Assembly: GCF_001005825.1 (NCBI RefSeq) | Contig: NZ_LBHV01000001.1 | Span: 434,001-498,000, forward strand | Length of the DNA: 64,000 nucleotides | DNA from: Rhizobium sp. LC145 | GTDB lineage: Bacteria; Pseudomonadota; Alphaproteobacteria; Rhizobiales; Rhizobiaceae | Reading direction: 5' to 3' | In this document: positions 33,572 to 42,556 of the stretch, piece by piece | How positions within the stretch are numbered: the stretch's first letter is position 1 | How the letters are laid out: every line of letters starts with the position of its first letter | Program-made: the position numbers and the translations under genes | The notes under the pieces: generated by a model | Databases searched by the model: none | What the model saw: the letters and a program-made list of their open reading frames with translations, nothing else | Told to the model about the DNA's origin: nothing

Positions 33572-34423
33572 TCAGGCCGCGCCCCTGATGCCCTCGCCTT
33601 CCGCTATCCTCGCCTGCATGGAACGTATCTGGACCAGCGTGTCGAGGTTCTGGTTGACGCGGCAATAGAATTCCTCGTCGATGAAGGGGCGCATCATGAA
33701 ATCGTTGCCGCCGGCCTTCAGGAACCGCGCCGAGAGCAGGCGGTTGGCGGAAGACGACACGCCGATGACGCGCAGCTCATGCGAACCGCGCACCGAGCGG
33801 ATGCGGCGCGTCAGCTCGAAACCGTCGATATCGGGCATGTTGTAGTCGGTAACGACGAGGCCGATATCGGCGTTCTTCTTGAGGATATCGAGAGCCTTGG
33901 CGCCGTTATCGGCGGTGCTGACCCGGAAATTGTAACGCTTCAGACGGCTGGAAAGCAGCGCGCGGGCCGTCGGGCTGTCGTCGACGATCAGCACATGATG
34001 GCGATGATTGGTGAGGAAGCGGCAGACGGATTCGGCCAGCATCTCGACGGCGAAGACGTTGTCCTTGATGACGTAATCGACGATGTCCTTGGAAAGCAGC
34101 CTGTCACGCGTTTCCTGGTGGAAGGTGCCGGTGAAGACGACGGTCGGGATCGACAGATCGATCAGATATTCCAGCGCCTCGCCGTTTTCGGCGCCCGGCA
34201 GGTTGATGTTGGAGATCGCCAGCGTGACCGGCTCGGTGGAGCGGTCATAGGCGAGCTGCAGGTCCTCGAAATTCCTGCAGATCTCCACCTCGATCCCGAA
34301 CAGCTCCTTGAGCCTGGTGCCGATCATGGAGGTGAAGACGTTGGAATCCTCCGCAAGCAGGATGCGTGAGTTTGCCAGAGATTGGCCGGAATACTGCATC
34401 CCGGAAATGCCGAGGAATGTCAT
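33572..34423 (-). CDS. Double-receiver response regulator with a degenerate first domain
   Basis: A 283-residue protein made of two CheY-like receiver domains and no output domain. The first begins ILLAEDSNVFTSMIGTRLKE, but its phosphoacceptor position is Asn (LAISNINLPG). The second has DDSPTARALL, the canonical VVTDYNMPD acceptor and an FMMRPF motif with Arg where Lys is usual. The ATG at 34423 is preferred over 34468 because the upstream residues are unlike the family; the ribosome site is weak. No kinase is nearby. A signalling sink or chemotaxis/development adaptor is possible. Confidence 0.8.
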   Translation of the reverse strand: MTFLGISGMQYSGQSLANSRILLAEDSNVFTSMIGTRLKELFGIEVEICRNFEDLQLAYDRSTEPVTLAISNINLPGAENGEALEYLIDLSIPTVVFTGTFHQETRDRLLSKDIVDYVIKDNVFAVEMLAESVCRFLTNHRHHVLIVDDSPTARALLSSRLKRYNFRVSTADNGAKALDILKKNADIGLVVTDYNMPDIDGFELTRRIRSVRGSHELRVIGVSSSANRLLSARFLKAGGNDFMMRPFIDEEFYCRVNQNLDTLVQIRSMQARIAEGEGIRGAA

Positions 34424-34515
34424 GCTGCCCCCAAAGAAAAAATCCCCTGAGGAGAGCGGTAACGGCAACGCTTTGCGGAAGCGTTAATCCGAGCATGGCT
34501 CACCTTCCCGGAATC

Positions 34516-34543
34516 ATAAAGGCGGCCCGCAAGCCGCCTTTAT
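34516..34543 (-). terminator. Intrinsic terminator downstream of the DMGDH-like gene
   Basis: An 11-bp perfect stem ATAAAGGCGGC (34516-34526) with GCCGCCTTTAT (34533-34543). It follows the stop codon of the flavoenzyme gene on the minus strand. Confidence 0.7.
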
Positions 34544-34567
34544 CGTCAATGGTTTGTTACCGTCTAC

Positions 34568-37081
34568 TCAAGCGCGCAGGACCGCATTTTCAGTATCGAA
34601 CGGGCTCTCCGGCACCACGCTCGCATCATAGAGCGTACCGAGAATTCTGATCTTCACGCGGCTGCCGACCGCGGCATATTCCGGCTTCAGCATCGCGAGC
34701 GCCACCGACTTGCCGATACGCCAGCCATAGCCGCCGCTCGTCACACGGCCGACCAGTTCGCCGGCTTCGCTGTAGATCGCCTCGGAGCCGCGGGCATCCA
34801 CATCACTGGTTCCCTCGACGATCAGCGTCGCGAAGTTCCACTTCAGTCCCCGTTCCTTATAGGCAAGAAGCGCATCGCGGCCGATGAACGGCTTTTCCGG
34901 ACGGATGAAGCGGTCGAGGCCGGACTCATAGGCATTGTATTCGATCGACAGTTCGCGGCCCATGTTGCGATAGGATTTCTCCACCGCCATGGAGACCATG
35001 GCGCGGATGCCGAAAGGCTTGATGCCGAATTCGGCCCCCGCCTCCATCAGCTTGTCGAAGATATAGGCCTGCATCTCGATCGGGTGATGCAGTTCCCAGC
35101 CGAGCTCGCCCACGAAGTTGACGCGCAGCGCATGCGCCGTCGCCACGCCGACGGAGATTTTCTTGGCGGTGAGCCAGGGGAAATCCTTGTTGTCGAGGCT
35201 GGTGCGGGTGAGTTTCCTCAACACATCGCGCGATTTCGGGCCGGCGAGCACGAGCACACCGTATTTTTGCGTAATCGGCTGCAGCGTGACCGAGCCGTCC
35301 TTCGGTGCAAGACGCCACAGGAGATCGTGGTCATGCGCTTCCAGGCCACCGGCGGAGACCAGATAGAAGCGATCCGGCGCCCATTCGTAGACGGTGAACT
35401 CGGCCTTGACGCCGCCGGCCGGCGTCAGAACGTGAGTAAGGGCGATGCGGCCGCGCTTCTTCGGGACGGCGTTGGCGAGGATGGTACCGAGCCAGGCGCG
35501 TGCGCCGGGGCCGGAGACCTCCATCTTCGCGAAGGGCGACATGTCGAGCACGCCGACATTCTCGTGGACATTCCTCACCTCGTTGCCGACATGCTCGAAA
35601 TAGTTCGAGCGGCGGAACGACCACTTCTCGACGATGCGGCCGTCTTCCAACGGCGGGGCATGGTTATGGTTGGTGATGACATCAGCGCCGACGCCGAGTT
35701 GGTCCTTGGGCACTTCATAGCCTGCGGGCGCATACCAGTTGGCGCGCTCCCAGCCGTAAACGGAGCCGAAGACGCCGCCGAGCTTCTTGAGGCGGTCGTA
35801 GATCGGGGGCGTCTTCAGCGGACGGGCGGCGGCGCGCTCCTCGTCCGGATAGTGCATGGTGAAGACGTTGGCATAGGCCTCCTCGTTCTTGGCGATAAGG
35901 TAGCCTTCCGTCGCATAAGGCCCGAAGCGGCGGGGATCGACGCCCATGAGATCGACGGTCGGCTCGCCATCGACGATCCATTCGGCAAGCTGCCAGCCGG
36001 CGCCGCCGGCGGCGGTGATGCCGAAGGAATGGCCTTCGTTGAGCCAGAAGTTCTTGAGGCCCGGCGCCGGGCCGACGATCGGATTGCCGTCCGGCGTATA
36101 GGCGATCGCGCCGTTATAGACCTTCTTGATACCCACTTCGCCGAAGGCGGGAACGCGGGCAATCGCCGTTTCGATATGCGGCATCAGGCGGTCGAGTTCC
36201 TCCTGGAAGAGCTCGTATTCACTGCTGTCGGAAGGGCCATCGACGTAGCAGACGGGCGCGCCCGCTTCGTAAGGCCCGAGGATAAGGCCGCCCGCTTCCT
36301 CGCGCATGTACCAGGCGCTATCGGACTCGCGCAGCACGCCCATTTCCGGAAGCCCTTGCCGGCGGCGCTCCTGGATGGCCGGGTGCGGCTCGGTGACGAT
36401 ATACTGGTGCTCGACCGGAATGACCGGGATATCGATGCCGACCATCTCGCCGGTCTTGCGGGCAAACGAGCCCGTGCAGGAAATCACATGCTCGGCGGTG
36501 ATCTCGCCCTTGTCGGTCGTTATCTTCCAAAGGCCGTCCGGCTGCTGCTCGATCGCCGTCACCGTCGTGTTGCGATAGATGGTGGCGCCGTGATCACGTG
36601 CGCCCTTGGCGAGCGCCTGGGTGAGATCGGCCGGCTGGATATAGCCGTCGTCGGGGTGCTGGATCGCGCCGAGCAGGCCGTCAGTCTCGCAAAGCGGCCA
36701 GACTTCCTTCACCTGTTCCGGCGTCAGGATGTTGACCTTGACGCCGATCGTCTCGGCAATGCCGGCATAATACATGAACTCGTCCCAGCGATCCTTGGTG
36801 CGGGCGAGACGGATGTTGGAGACCTTGGAGAAGCCGACATTCATGCCGGTCTCTTCCTGAAGCTCCTCGTAGAAGCGGACCGAATACTTGTGAAGCTGGC
36901 CCACCGAATAGGAGAGATTGAACAACGGCAGCAGGCCGGCGGCATGCCAGGTCGAGCCCGATGTGAGCTCCTTGCGCTCGATCAGGACGGCGTCGCTCCA
37001 GCCCTTTTTCGCAAGGTGGTAGAGCGTCGAGACACCCACCACGCCGCCACCGATCACCACAGCCCGCGCATGCGTCTTCAT
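34568..37081 (-). CDS. Dimethylglycine/sarcosine dehydrogenase-like FAD-GcvT fusion enzyme
   Basis: An 837-residue two-part flavoenzyme. Residues 1-390 are a DAO-type FAD oxidoreductase (AVVIGGGVVGVSTLYHLAKK; SGSTWHAAGLLPLF with the likely flavin-linking His). From about 430 it has a GcvT aminomethyltransferase half that binds THF (NVHENVGVLDMSPFAKMEVS; FGIRAMVSMAVEKSYRNMGR). It oxidises N-methyl groups of dimethylglycine or similar secondary and tertiary amines and transfers the formaldehyde unit to THF. This would continue degradation after the MttB step. The ATG at 37081 is used; a TTG precedes it. The gene stands alone and ends at a terminator. Confidence 0.88.
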   Translation of the reverse strand: MKTHARAVVIGGGVVGVSTLYHLAKKGWSDAVLIERKELTSGSTWHAAGLLPLFNLSYSVGQLHKYSVRFYEELQEETGMNVGFSKVSNIRLARTKDRWDEFMYYAGIAETIGVKVNILTPEQVKEVWPLCETDGLLGAIQHPDDGYIQPADLTQALAKGARDHGATIYRNTTVTAIEQQPDGLWKITTDKGEITAEHVISCTGSFARKTGEMVGIDIPVIPVEHQYIVTEPHPAIQERRRQGLPEMGVLRESDSAWYMREEAGGLILGPYEAGAPVCYVDGPSDSSEYELFQEELDRLMPHIETAIARVPAFGEVGIKKVYNGAIAYTPDGNPIVGPAPGLKNFWLNEGHSFGITAAGGAGWQLAEWIVDGEPTVDLMGVDPRRFGPYATEGYLIAKNEEAYANVFTMHYPDEERAAARPLKTPPIYDRLKKLGGVFGSVYGWERANWYAPAGYEVPKDQLGVGADVITNHNHAPPLEDGRIVEKWSFRRSNYFEHVGNEVRNVHENVGVLDMSPFAKMEVSGPGARAWLGTILANAVPKKRGRIALTHVLTPAGGVKAEFTVYEWAPDRFYLVSAGGLEAHDHDLLWRLAPKDGSVTLQPITQKYGVLVLAGPKSRDVLRKLTRTSLDNKDFPWLTAKKISVGVATAHALRVNFVGELGWELHHPIEMQAYIFDKLMEAGAEFGIKPFGIRAMVSMAVEKSYRNMGRELSIEYNAYESGLDRFIRPEKPFIGRDALLAYKERGLKWNFATLIVEGTSDVDARGSEAIYSEAGELVGRVTSGGYGWRIGKSVALAMLKPEYAAVGSRVKIRILGTLYDASVVPESPFDTENAVLRA

Positions 37082-37241
37082 CAAAGAAAATCCTCTCTGG
37101 AACGGAGCGGGCGGCCTTGCCGTCCCACTATCCGTAAAAACTGAAAGGACTATGCAATTCCGGCGGTTTCACCAAACGCCTGATTACGACATGAGGAAAG
37201 CTTGACCGCGACGGGCGCCCGAAATGGCGGGTCGGGAGCTG

Positions 37242-39728
37242 TCAGGCCCCGCCCCGCCCGTCGTCCTCCGGATGCTCCGAAACCATCGGTTTGCCGCGGT
37301 GGAAAACGATCTCCTGCTGCGGGAACGGAATTTCTATGCCTTCCTTCTGGAACCGCTGCAGGATGGCGATGCGCAGATCGTTGCGTATCCTCAAGCCCTC
37401 GCCGATATCCGGTAGATGGAAGCGCAATTCGAAATCCAGCGACGACGCACCGAACCTCGTGAACTCCACATGCGGCTCGGGAATGCGCAGCACCTCGGGC
37501 ACTTCGTTTACGAGTTCCAGCAGGATATCGATCACCGTCTGCGGATCGGTGCCGTAGCTGACGGAAACCGGTATCTCGGAACGCTGAATCCTGTTCCTGT
37601 GGGTCCAGTTGCCCACCGCAGCATTGATGAGATCCGAATTCGGAACGATGATCGACTGCTTGCGGAAGGTCTCTATCTCCGTGGCGCGCACCGAAATGCG
37701 CTTGACGATGCCTTCCGTTGTTCCGGTAACGACATGGTCGCCCACCTTGAATGGGCGCTCCACCAGCAGAATCAGGCCGGAAACGAAGTTCGACACGACA
37801 TTCTGGAGACCGAAACCGATACCGACCGAAAGTGCGGAGGCAACGAGAGCAAAGCTCGAAAGATCGATGCCGGCGGCGGAGACGCCGACAAGAACCGCCA
37901 TCCCGACGCCGAGATAACCGATGCCGGTCTTCACGGAATTTCGCACGCCCGCATCCACCTGGCTGCGCGCCATGATGTTGCCGTCGATCCAGTTCTGAAC
38001 CCACCGGGTGAGGATGTAGCCGACGCCGAAAACGAGGATGCCGCCGAATATGCCGATTAGCGAAATCGAGATATTGCCGATGCGGAATCCGGTGAAGAAG
38101 CGATAGACCCAGGATTCGATATCCGCGAGCTGGAAGCCCCAGGTGAACAGGATCAGCGGAATGCCGAAGATCAGGGCAAACGCATAGATCCCGAGGCCGG
38201 CGGCCAGTCCCGCCTGATCGAGCGCCACTTCGCCGAATCGGAAACGCTCGGCGAGCCGTGTCCCGACCACCGTATGAGCAAATGCGCCCTGCTTTGCGAC
38301 CGCCTTGCCCGACAGGATGCCGATATAGATCGTGACCAGAACCGCGCCGGTGAGCACGATCTGGGTGGAGGCGAAACGGGCGAAGCCGACATAGCCGGTG
38401 ATGACCGCAAAGATGAGCAGCAGGCCCATCAGCCGCAGAAGGATCGTTATCAGGCGCGGCCATGGAGCGCCCGGCGCATCCGGATCGTTCCCCTCTTCCA
38501 GAACCGGCTTCAGGAATGAAATGGCGATCAGGATAAGACCGATGACGATCGAGGCGATCAGGCTCTTGACGATGGTCAGGACCAGAGGAGAGTTCAGCGC
38601 CTCGCTGATCGTGCCCAGCAGATAATCCAGGCCGTTGACTGCCGCCATGCCGAGCACCGCCCAGCTCAACAGCCGCGCGCCGCTGTTCGTCAGCCGCACC
38701 AGTCGCCAATCGGGATCGCCCGGCGAAAGCACGGCATAGGTGAGCCGCCAGACGAAGCCCACGAACCAGATCAAGCCGGCGAATGCGGCGATGATCGGGG
38801 CGATGTCCGGGCGCAATACATTGAAGCCGTCGAGGAACAGGAAGGACGCCACCAGAAAGGCGGTGAGCGAAATGTTCTGAATGACCGTCGACCAGAAGGC
38901 GACGGAAAGCCGCTTGATATAGGAGGGCTTGTCGAGACCGTTTTCACGGCGGATGAAGCGGCCAAAGAGCCGATATCCACCGACCAGGAAGAGGAGTGCC
39001 GCACCGAAAGACAGCACGATCGCGCCCAGGAGCTGAAGCGTCTTGTAACGCCATGCGAAGCTGACCCAGCTTCCGAGCGTGTTCCAGAAATTGCCGACTT
39101 CGTGCACGAATGCCTGGCCTGCCTCGGTGAAGAGCTCGGGCGTCAGCTCCGTGTGGCGGAACAGCGTCTGGGTGAACAGCGTGCGGCGGAGATTGGTGAT
39201 CGTATTGGCAAGCTGGGTGGCGCTGCTCGAAAGGTTCGTCGCATCATCCACGATGGTGTTGATCTGAACGCGCTCGTTCAGCAGCCGGTTTCTTTCCTCG
39301 GTCACCAGCGGAGGCTCCGGCGGCTGCCCCTGCTGCGGCGGCTCGCCCAGATCCGTCAGGCGAGCCTGGATCTGCTGGACGCGGGTATTCAGCGATTCGG
39401 ATGTGCTCCGCATCTCGCCGACGATTTCCTCAGCTTCCAGGCGCAATTCGGCCAGCCGCGCATCATCCTGCGCATCCTCCTGCACCTTTTCCCGGAAGGA
39501 AGTCAGGCGGTCGCGGATCGCCTGCAGCTTCCCGCGCATCTGATCGTTGATGGAGTCGACGGTGACGTCCGCCGCCGCGGGCTGGGTAGCTTCCGTCGCC
39601 GCGGGTTGCTGTGCCGCCGCGGAAAACGGAACGGCAAGCTGCGCTGTAAGAAGGGCGCCGCAAAGCGCCGCAATCAGCACGCGCGATGCGCGCCGTGCTC
39701 CAAGATGGGTCGTGCTGGTATCGGCCAA
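37242..39728 (-). CDS. Large MscS-family mechanosensitive channel (DUF3772-type)
   Basis: An 828-residue membrane protein. A Tat/Sec-like signal sequence (RRASRVLIAALCGALLTAQL) is followed by a periplasmic coiled-coil domain to about residue 210, then around eleven membrane segments, the pore helix region and the MscS beta domain (LVERPFKVGDHVVTGTTEGI, IIVPNSDLINAAVGNWTH). It opens under membrane tension to release solutes, fitting an osmolyte setting. A TTG start at 39728, after GGGAAGAGAAG and directly before the signal peptide, is chosen; an in-frame ATG-type start at 39845 would add 39 unlikely residues. Confidence 0.88.
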   Translation of the reverse strand: MADTSTTHLGARRASRVLIAALCGALLTAQLAVPFSAAAQQPAATEATQPAAADVTVDSINDQMRGKLQAIRDRLTSFREKVQEDAQDDARLAELRLEAEEIVGEMRSTSESLNTRVQQIQARLTDLGEPPQQGQPPEPPLVTEERNRLLNERVQINTIVDDATNLSSSATQLANTITNLRRTLFTQTLFRHTELTPELFTEAGQAFVHEVGNFWNTLGSWVSFAWRYKTLQLLGAIVLSFGAALLFLVGGYRLFGRFIRRENGLDKPSYIKRLSVAFWSTVIQNISLTAFLVASFLFLDGFNVLRPDIAPIIAAFAGLIWFVGFVWRLTYAVLSPGDPDWRLVRLTNSGARLLSWAVLGMAAVNGLDYLLGTISEALNSPLVLTIVKSLIASIVIGLILIAISFLKPVLEEGNDPDAPGAPWPRLITILLRLMGLLLIFAVITGYVGFARFASTQIVLTGAVLVTIYIGILSGKAVAKQGAFAHTVVGTRLAERFRFGEVALDQAGLAAGLGIYAFALIFGIPLILFTWGFQLADIESWVYRFFTGFRIGNISISLIGIFGGILVFGVGYILTRWVQNWIDGNIMARSQVDAGVRNSVKTGIGYLGVGMAVLVGVSAAGIDLSSFALVASALSVGIGFGLQNVVSNFVSGLILLVERPFKVGDHVVTGTTEGIVKRISVRATEIETFRKQSIIVPNSDLINAAVGNWTHRNRIQRSEIPVSVSYGTDPQTVIDILLELVNEVPEVLRIPEPHVEFTRFGASSLDFELRFHLPDIGEGLRIRNDLRIAILQRFQKEGIEIPFPQQEIVFHRGKPMVSEHPEDDGRGGA

Positions 39729-39900
39729 GGCGTTTTCTCTTCTCTTCCCTCGAGATTCGCGGGGAAAATAGAACGACTTCAAGGCGAAGAAAAGGAATGC
39801 AACCCCGGATACCCTCCCCGAAAGTCCGGAACCATACGAAAACATAGCGCGTTAGGCCCCGCGGGGAGCTTCATGGGACCTTCAACATAGGAACAGATAC

Positions 39901-40152
39901 ATGGAAGACGCAGGTATCGGCTGGATCGCGGCCATCATCATCGGCGGCATTGCCGGCTGGCTCGCAGAGCAATTCATGAAGAGCAATATGGGCGTGCTCA
40001 TGAACATTCTGCTCGGCATCGTCGGCGCGATCGTCGCCAATGCCATCCTGGGCTTGTTCGGAATAGTGCTCGGCGGCTGGATCGGCTATCTCATCGCCGG
40101 CTTCATCGGTGCCTGTATCCTGATCGCCATAGGACGAGCATTCCGCCGATAG
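39901..40152 (+). CDS. GlsB/YeaQ/YmgE-family small membrane protein
   Basis: An 83-residue very hydrophobic protein with three membrane segments and the Gly-rich pattern of the transglycosylase-associated protein family (WIAAIIIGGIAGWLAEQFMK, then NILLGIVGAIVANAILGLFG). These proteins rise under stress in many bacteria; the molecular role is not settled. It is divergent from the MscS gene. No good ribosome-binding site is seen before the ATG. Confidence 0.9.
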   Translation: MEDAGIGWIAAIIIGGIAGWLAEQFMKSNMGVLMNILLGIVGAIVANAILGLFGIVLGGWIGYLIAGFIGACILIAIGRAFRR

Positions 40153-40155
40153 TTT

Positions 40156-40713
40156 TCAAAACCCAGCGCCGGGCTTCGACAGGTAATCGAGCTCGGCGCT
40201 CGTGGATTCCCTTCCGAGAAATCGATTGCGGTGCGGAAACCGCCCGAACTGGCTGATCACCACGCGGTGACGCTCGGCATAATCGAGATATTCGACATCG
40301 CCCAATGCCTTGAAAAGCTCCACCGAGCGGTCCTGATCCGATAAGTCCTCGGAATGCTCGAAAGGCAGATAGAAGAAGCCGCGCTTTTCCGGCCTGACGC
40401 CGAGATCCGCCCCCGCTTCGACGGCAAGCTTCGCCTCGCGCAGCGCAATCCAGTCGGTGGCGAATGCGAGCGGCGTGCCGCGATAGATGTTGCGCGGAAA
40501 CTGGTCCAGCACGATGACGGCGGCAAGGCGCTCGTCCGGAGAGGAACGCCAGGCTTCCGCATCGCCGCGCGCCAGCGCCAGATGCGTGGCGACAAAGCGG
40601 CTGCGCACGATCTCATCGAGCCCGTCGCCAGGCGCGAACCATTGCTCGCGATTCAGCTCCTCGAACCAGAAGGAAAGCACCTCTTCGGGCGTCTTCACCA
40701 GATCTGCGGACAC
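40156..40713 (-). CDS. DUF924-family protein
   Basis: A 185-residue DUF924 protein with the typical segments VLSFWFEELNREQWFAPGDG, VIVLDQFPRNIYRGTPLAFA and FFYLPFEHSEDLSDQDRSVE. The fold is related to tetratricopeptide-like helices and the function is unknown. A GTG start at 40713 is chosen because GGGAGAG lies upstream and homologs begin near here; an in-frame start at 40752 would lie within the preceding gene. It lies 16 bp downstream of the UPF0303 gene, so the two are likely co-transcribed. Confidence 0.85.
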   Translation of the reverse strand: MSADLVKTPEEVLSFWFEELNREQWFAPGDGLDEIVRSRFVATHLALARGDAEAWRSSPDERLAAVIVLDQFPRNIYRGTPLAFATDWIALREAKLAVEAGADLGVRPEKRGFFYLPFEHSEDLSDQDRSVELFKALGDVEYLDYAERHRVVISQFGRFPHRNRFLGRESTSAELDYLSKPGAGF

Positions 40714-40729
40714 GCGTCTCTCCCTCCGT

Positions 40730-41221
40730 TCAATCGAGCCGAAGCCCGGCAATATCCTTGCCCAGGATTTTCGCGAGCGCCTCGACCACCATGTTGTGAT
40801 CCTCGCGCTGCGGCAGGCCGGATACCGTGACCGCGCCGATACAGCCGGTGCCGGTCACGAAAATGGGGAAACTGCCGCCATGGGCGGCGTAATCGGCCGA
40901 GGCAAGGCCGTATTTCCCTTCCATCGTGGCATTCTGCTTGGCGAGCATGAGCCCTATTGCATAGCTCGAACGGAAGAAGCGCAGCGCAACGGCGCGCTTG
41001 CGGCGTATCCATTGGGCATTGTCCGGCGTCGAACCCGGCATGGCCGCATAGAAGGCCGGCATGGAATGGAGCTGCACGTCGATCGCCACGCCGAGACGCC
41101 GCTCTTCCGCCATTTCCCTGAGCAGCGATCCGAGCCGCCAGGCCGCAGCGAGATCGAAACGCTCGAAACGGAGCGCCTCTTCCTGTTCGGAAATGCGGGC
41201 GATATCCTCGTCGACAGCCAT
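40730..41221 (-). CDS. UPF0303/heme-degrading-domain (HbpS-like) protein
   Basis: A 163-residue HbpS/GlcG-fold protein of the UPF0303 type. MPAFYAAMPGSTPDNAQWIR and YGLASADYAAHGGSFPIFVT identify the family, whose members form oligomers and in some cases bind heme or cobalamin-like molecules; biochemical evidence for this branch is thin. GGAGAG precedes the ATG. It heads a two-gene unit with the DUF924 gene. Confidence 0.85.
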   Translation of the reverse strand: MAVDEDIARISEQEEALRFERFDLAAAWRLGSLLREMAEERRLGVAIDVQLHSMPAFYAAMPGSTPDNAQWIRRKRAVALRFFRSSYAIGLMLAKQNATMEGKYGLASADYAAHGGSFPIFVTGTGCIGAVTVSGLPQREDHNMVVEALAKILGKDIAGLRLD

Positions 41222-41368
41222 GCCTTGCTCTCCTTTTGTCGAGCCGGCATTGATGGCCGCAAAGACGGGGAAAGTAAAGCTGCGCCGCCTGCCAGCCCTT
41301 CACTGAAACGTGGAATACATTCTGTCGCAAGGACCAGTAATTAAGCGACGGCAAACGGAATCACAAAA

Positions 41369-42346
41369 TCATGGCCAGAAGGGTGCGCCGTCTAGTCCTG
41401 CGGTTTCCGGCAAGCCACAAATCAGGTTCGCGTTCTGCACGGCTTGACCAGCCGCCCCCTTGCCGAGATTGTCGACCACGCCCATCGCGATAACCAGATT
41501 GCGCTGGGGATCAGCGGCATAGCTGACGAACGACAGATTCGAGCCGGTCGCCCATTTTGTCTGCGGCGGCCTGTCGGTCACGCGCACGAAGGCACGGTCG
41601 GCATAGAAGCGCCGGGCCGCGTCGAGGCATTGCTCCGTGGTAGCTTGGCCCCGGCAGTAGATGGTGACGAGGATACCGCGCGTCATCGGGATCAGGTGAG
41701 GCGTGAACACCAACCCCTCCGCGCTGCCGCCGCTCAGCCGCTCGATAGTGCTGGCGATCTCGGGCATGTGGACGTGTTTAAGCAGACCGTAGGGAATAAG
41801 ATTCTCGTTGCTCTCGGCATAGCCGAATTTGCTATCGCCACCGCCCCGTCCAGCGCCGGAGATGCCAGTCTTGGCGTCGATCACAATATTGCCGGGTTCG
41901 ATGAGCCCATTGACCAGCAGCGGTGCCAGCGCCGCCAACGTCGCCGCGGGAAAGCAACCGGGATTCGCGATGCGAGTTTGGCCCTCGATCCGATCCGGCC
42001 AGATGTCAGCCAATCCGTAGGCCCAGTTCTCGGCATAGCGGTGGTCCCCACCAATATCCACGATCTTCACGTTGCCGGGAACGCGAGCCAGAGCCTCAGC
42101 GGAAGTGCCCGTAGGCAATGACGCGAACAGCACGTCGAGTTTCGGTAGAGCTGTGGGGTCCCATTTTTCTATCACCAGGTCGGCGAGCCGGGCAGGCACA
42201 CCGGGAAAGCGTTCCACCAACCGGTTGCCAGCACTGCCCTCGCCCGCAGCATAGACCAGTTCTAAAAATGGGTGGCTCGCGATTAGGCGCATCGCCTCGC
42301 CACCGCCAAAGCCACTAATGCCGACAATGCCAGCGCGAATGTTCAT
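41369..42346 (-). CDS. argC: N-acetyl-gamma-glutamyl-phosphate reductase, type I
   Basis: A 325-residue ArgC that reduces N-acetylglutamyl phosphate to the semialdehyde in arginine synthesis. The NADP loop is AGIVGISGFGGGEAMRLIAS, the active-site cysteine is in IANPGCFPAATL (about residue 131), and the catalytic His lies in VHMPEI. It belongs to the longer Bacillus-type group rather than the ~310-residue type (GTTGLQI opening) that Rhizobiales usually carry, so it is probably a second, acquired argC. Its flank is AT-richer than the rest of the window and carries an attenuator-like leader. Confidence 0.88.
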   Translation of the reverse strand: MNIRAGIVGISGFGGGEAMRLIASHPFLELVYAAGEGSAGNRLVERFPGVPARLADLVIEKWDPTALPKLDVLFASLPTGTSAEALARVPGNVKIVDIGGDHRYAENWAYGLADIWPDRIEGQTRIANPGCFPAATLAALAPLLVNGLIEPGNIVIDAKTGISGAGRGGGDSKFGYAESNENLIPYGLLKHVHMPEIASTIERLSGGSAEGLVFTPHLIPMTRGILVTIYCRGQATTEQCLDAARRFYADRAFVRVTDRPPQTKWATGSNLSFVSYAADPQRNLVIAMGVVDNLGKGAAGQAVQNANLICGLPETAGLDGAPFWP

Positions 42347-42370
42347 GATGCTGTCCTTCTGGAACGCGGA

Positions 42371-42403
42371 TAAAATAAAACCCCGAAGCCGAGGGCTGCG
42401 GGG
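42371..42403 (-). terminator. Attenuator-like intrinsic terminator in the argC leader
   Basis: Read on the minus strand, CCCCG-C-AGCC, loop CTC, GGCT-T-CGGGG forms a stem with one mismatch and is followed by TTTTATTTTA. It ends only 24 bp before the argC ATG, just upstream of the AAGGA ribosome site, so transcription would stop before the gene unless the stem is prevented. Confidence 0.75.
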
Positions 42404-42457
42404 GTTCAGGAAAGCGGGCCGGAGCCGCTCCGGTGCGTGCGACCTATGTTGAGGCAG

Positions 42458-42556
42458 TCACCACACAGACGGAAGCTGATCGACGCGCAGCCCAAAAGCC
42501 ACCGCTTTCGTGCAGCGGCGTCGGCAACGGTCACAAAGGTTCTGGTTCCTGAACAT
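42458..42556 (-). CDS. Short leader ORF upstream of argC, Arg/Cys-rich
   Basis: A 32-codon frame starting MFRNQNLCDRCRRRCTKAVA. It contains five Arg codons in its first fourteen positions, three of them in a row (CGA CGC CGC), and three cysteines. It precedes the terminator described above on the same strand, the layout of a ribosome-controlled leader peptide. The ribosome site is weak (AGTGATGAAA), and the conserved DNA may instead be noncoding. Confidence 0.35.
   Translation of the reverse strand: MFRNQNLCDRCRRRCTKAVAFGLRVDQLPSVW

Noticed and set aside
35084..37144. 686-codon plus-strand open frame opposite the DMGDH-like gene
   Set aside because: Antisense shadow with biased composition; the minus-strand frame has full FAD and GcvT motifs.
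37150..38709. 519-codon minus-strand frame overlapping the MscS gene
   Set aside because: Same-strand alternative frame inside the channel gene with no recognisable domain.
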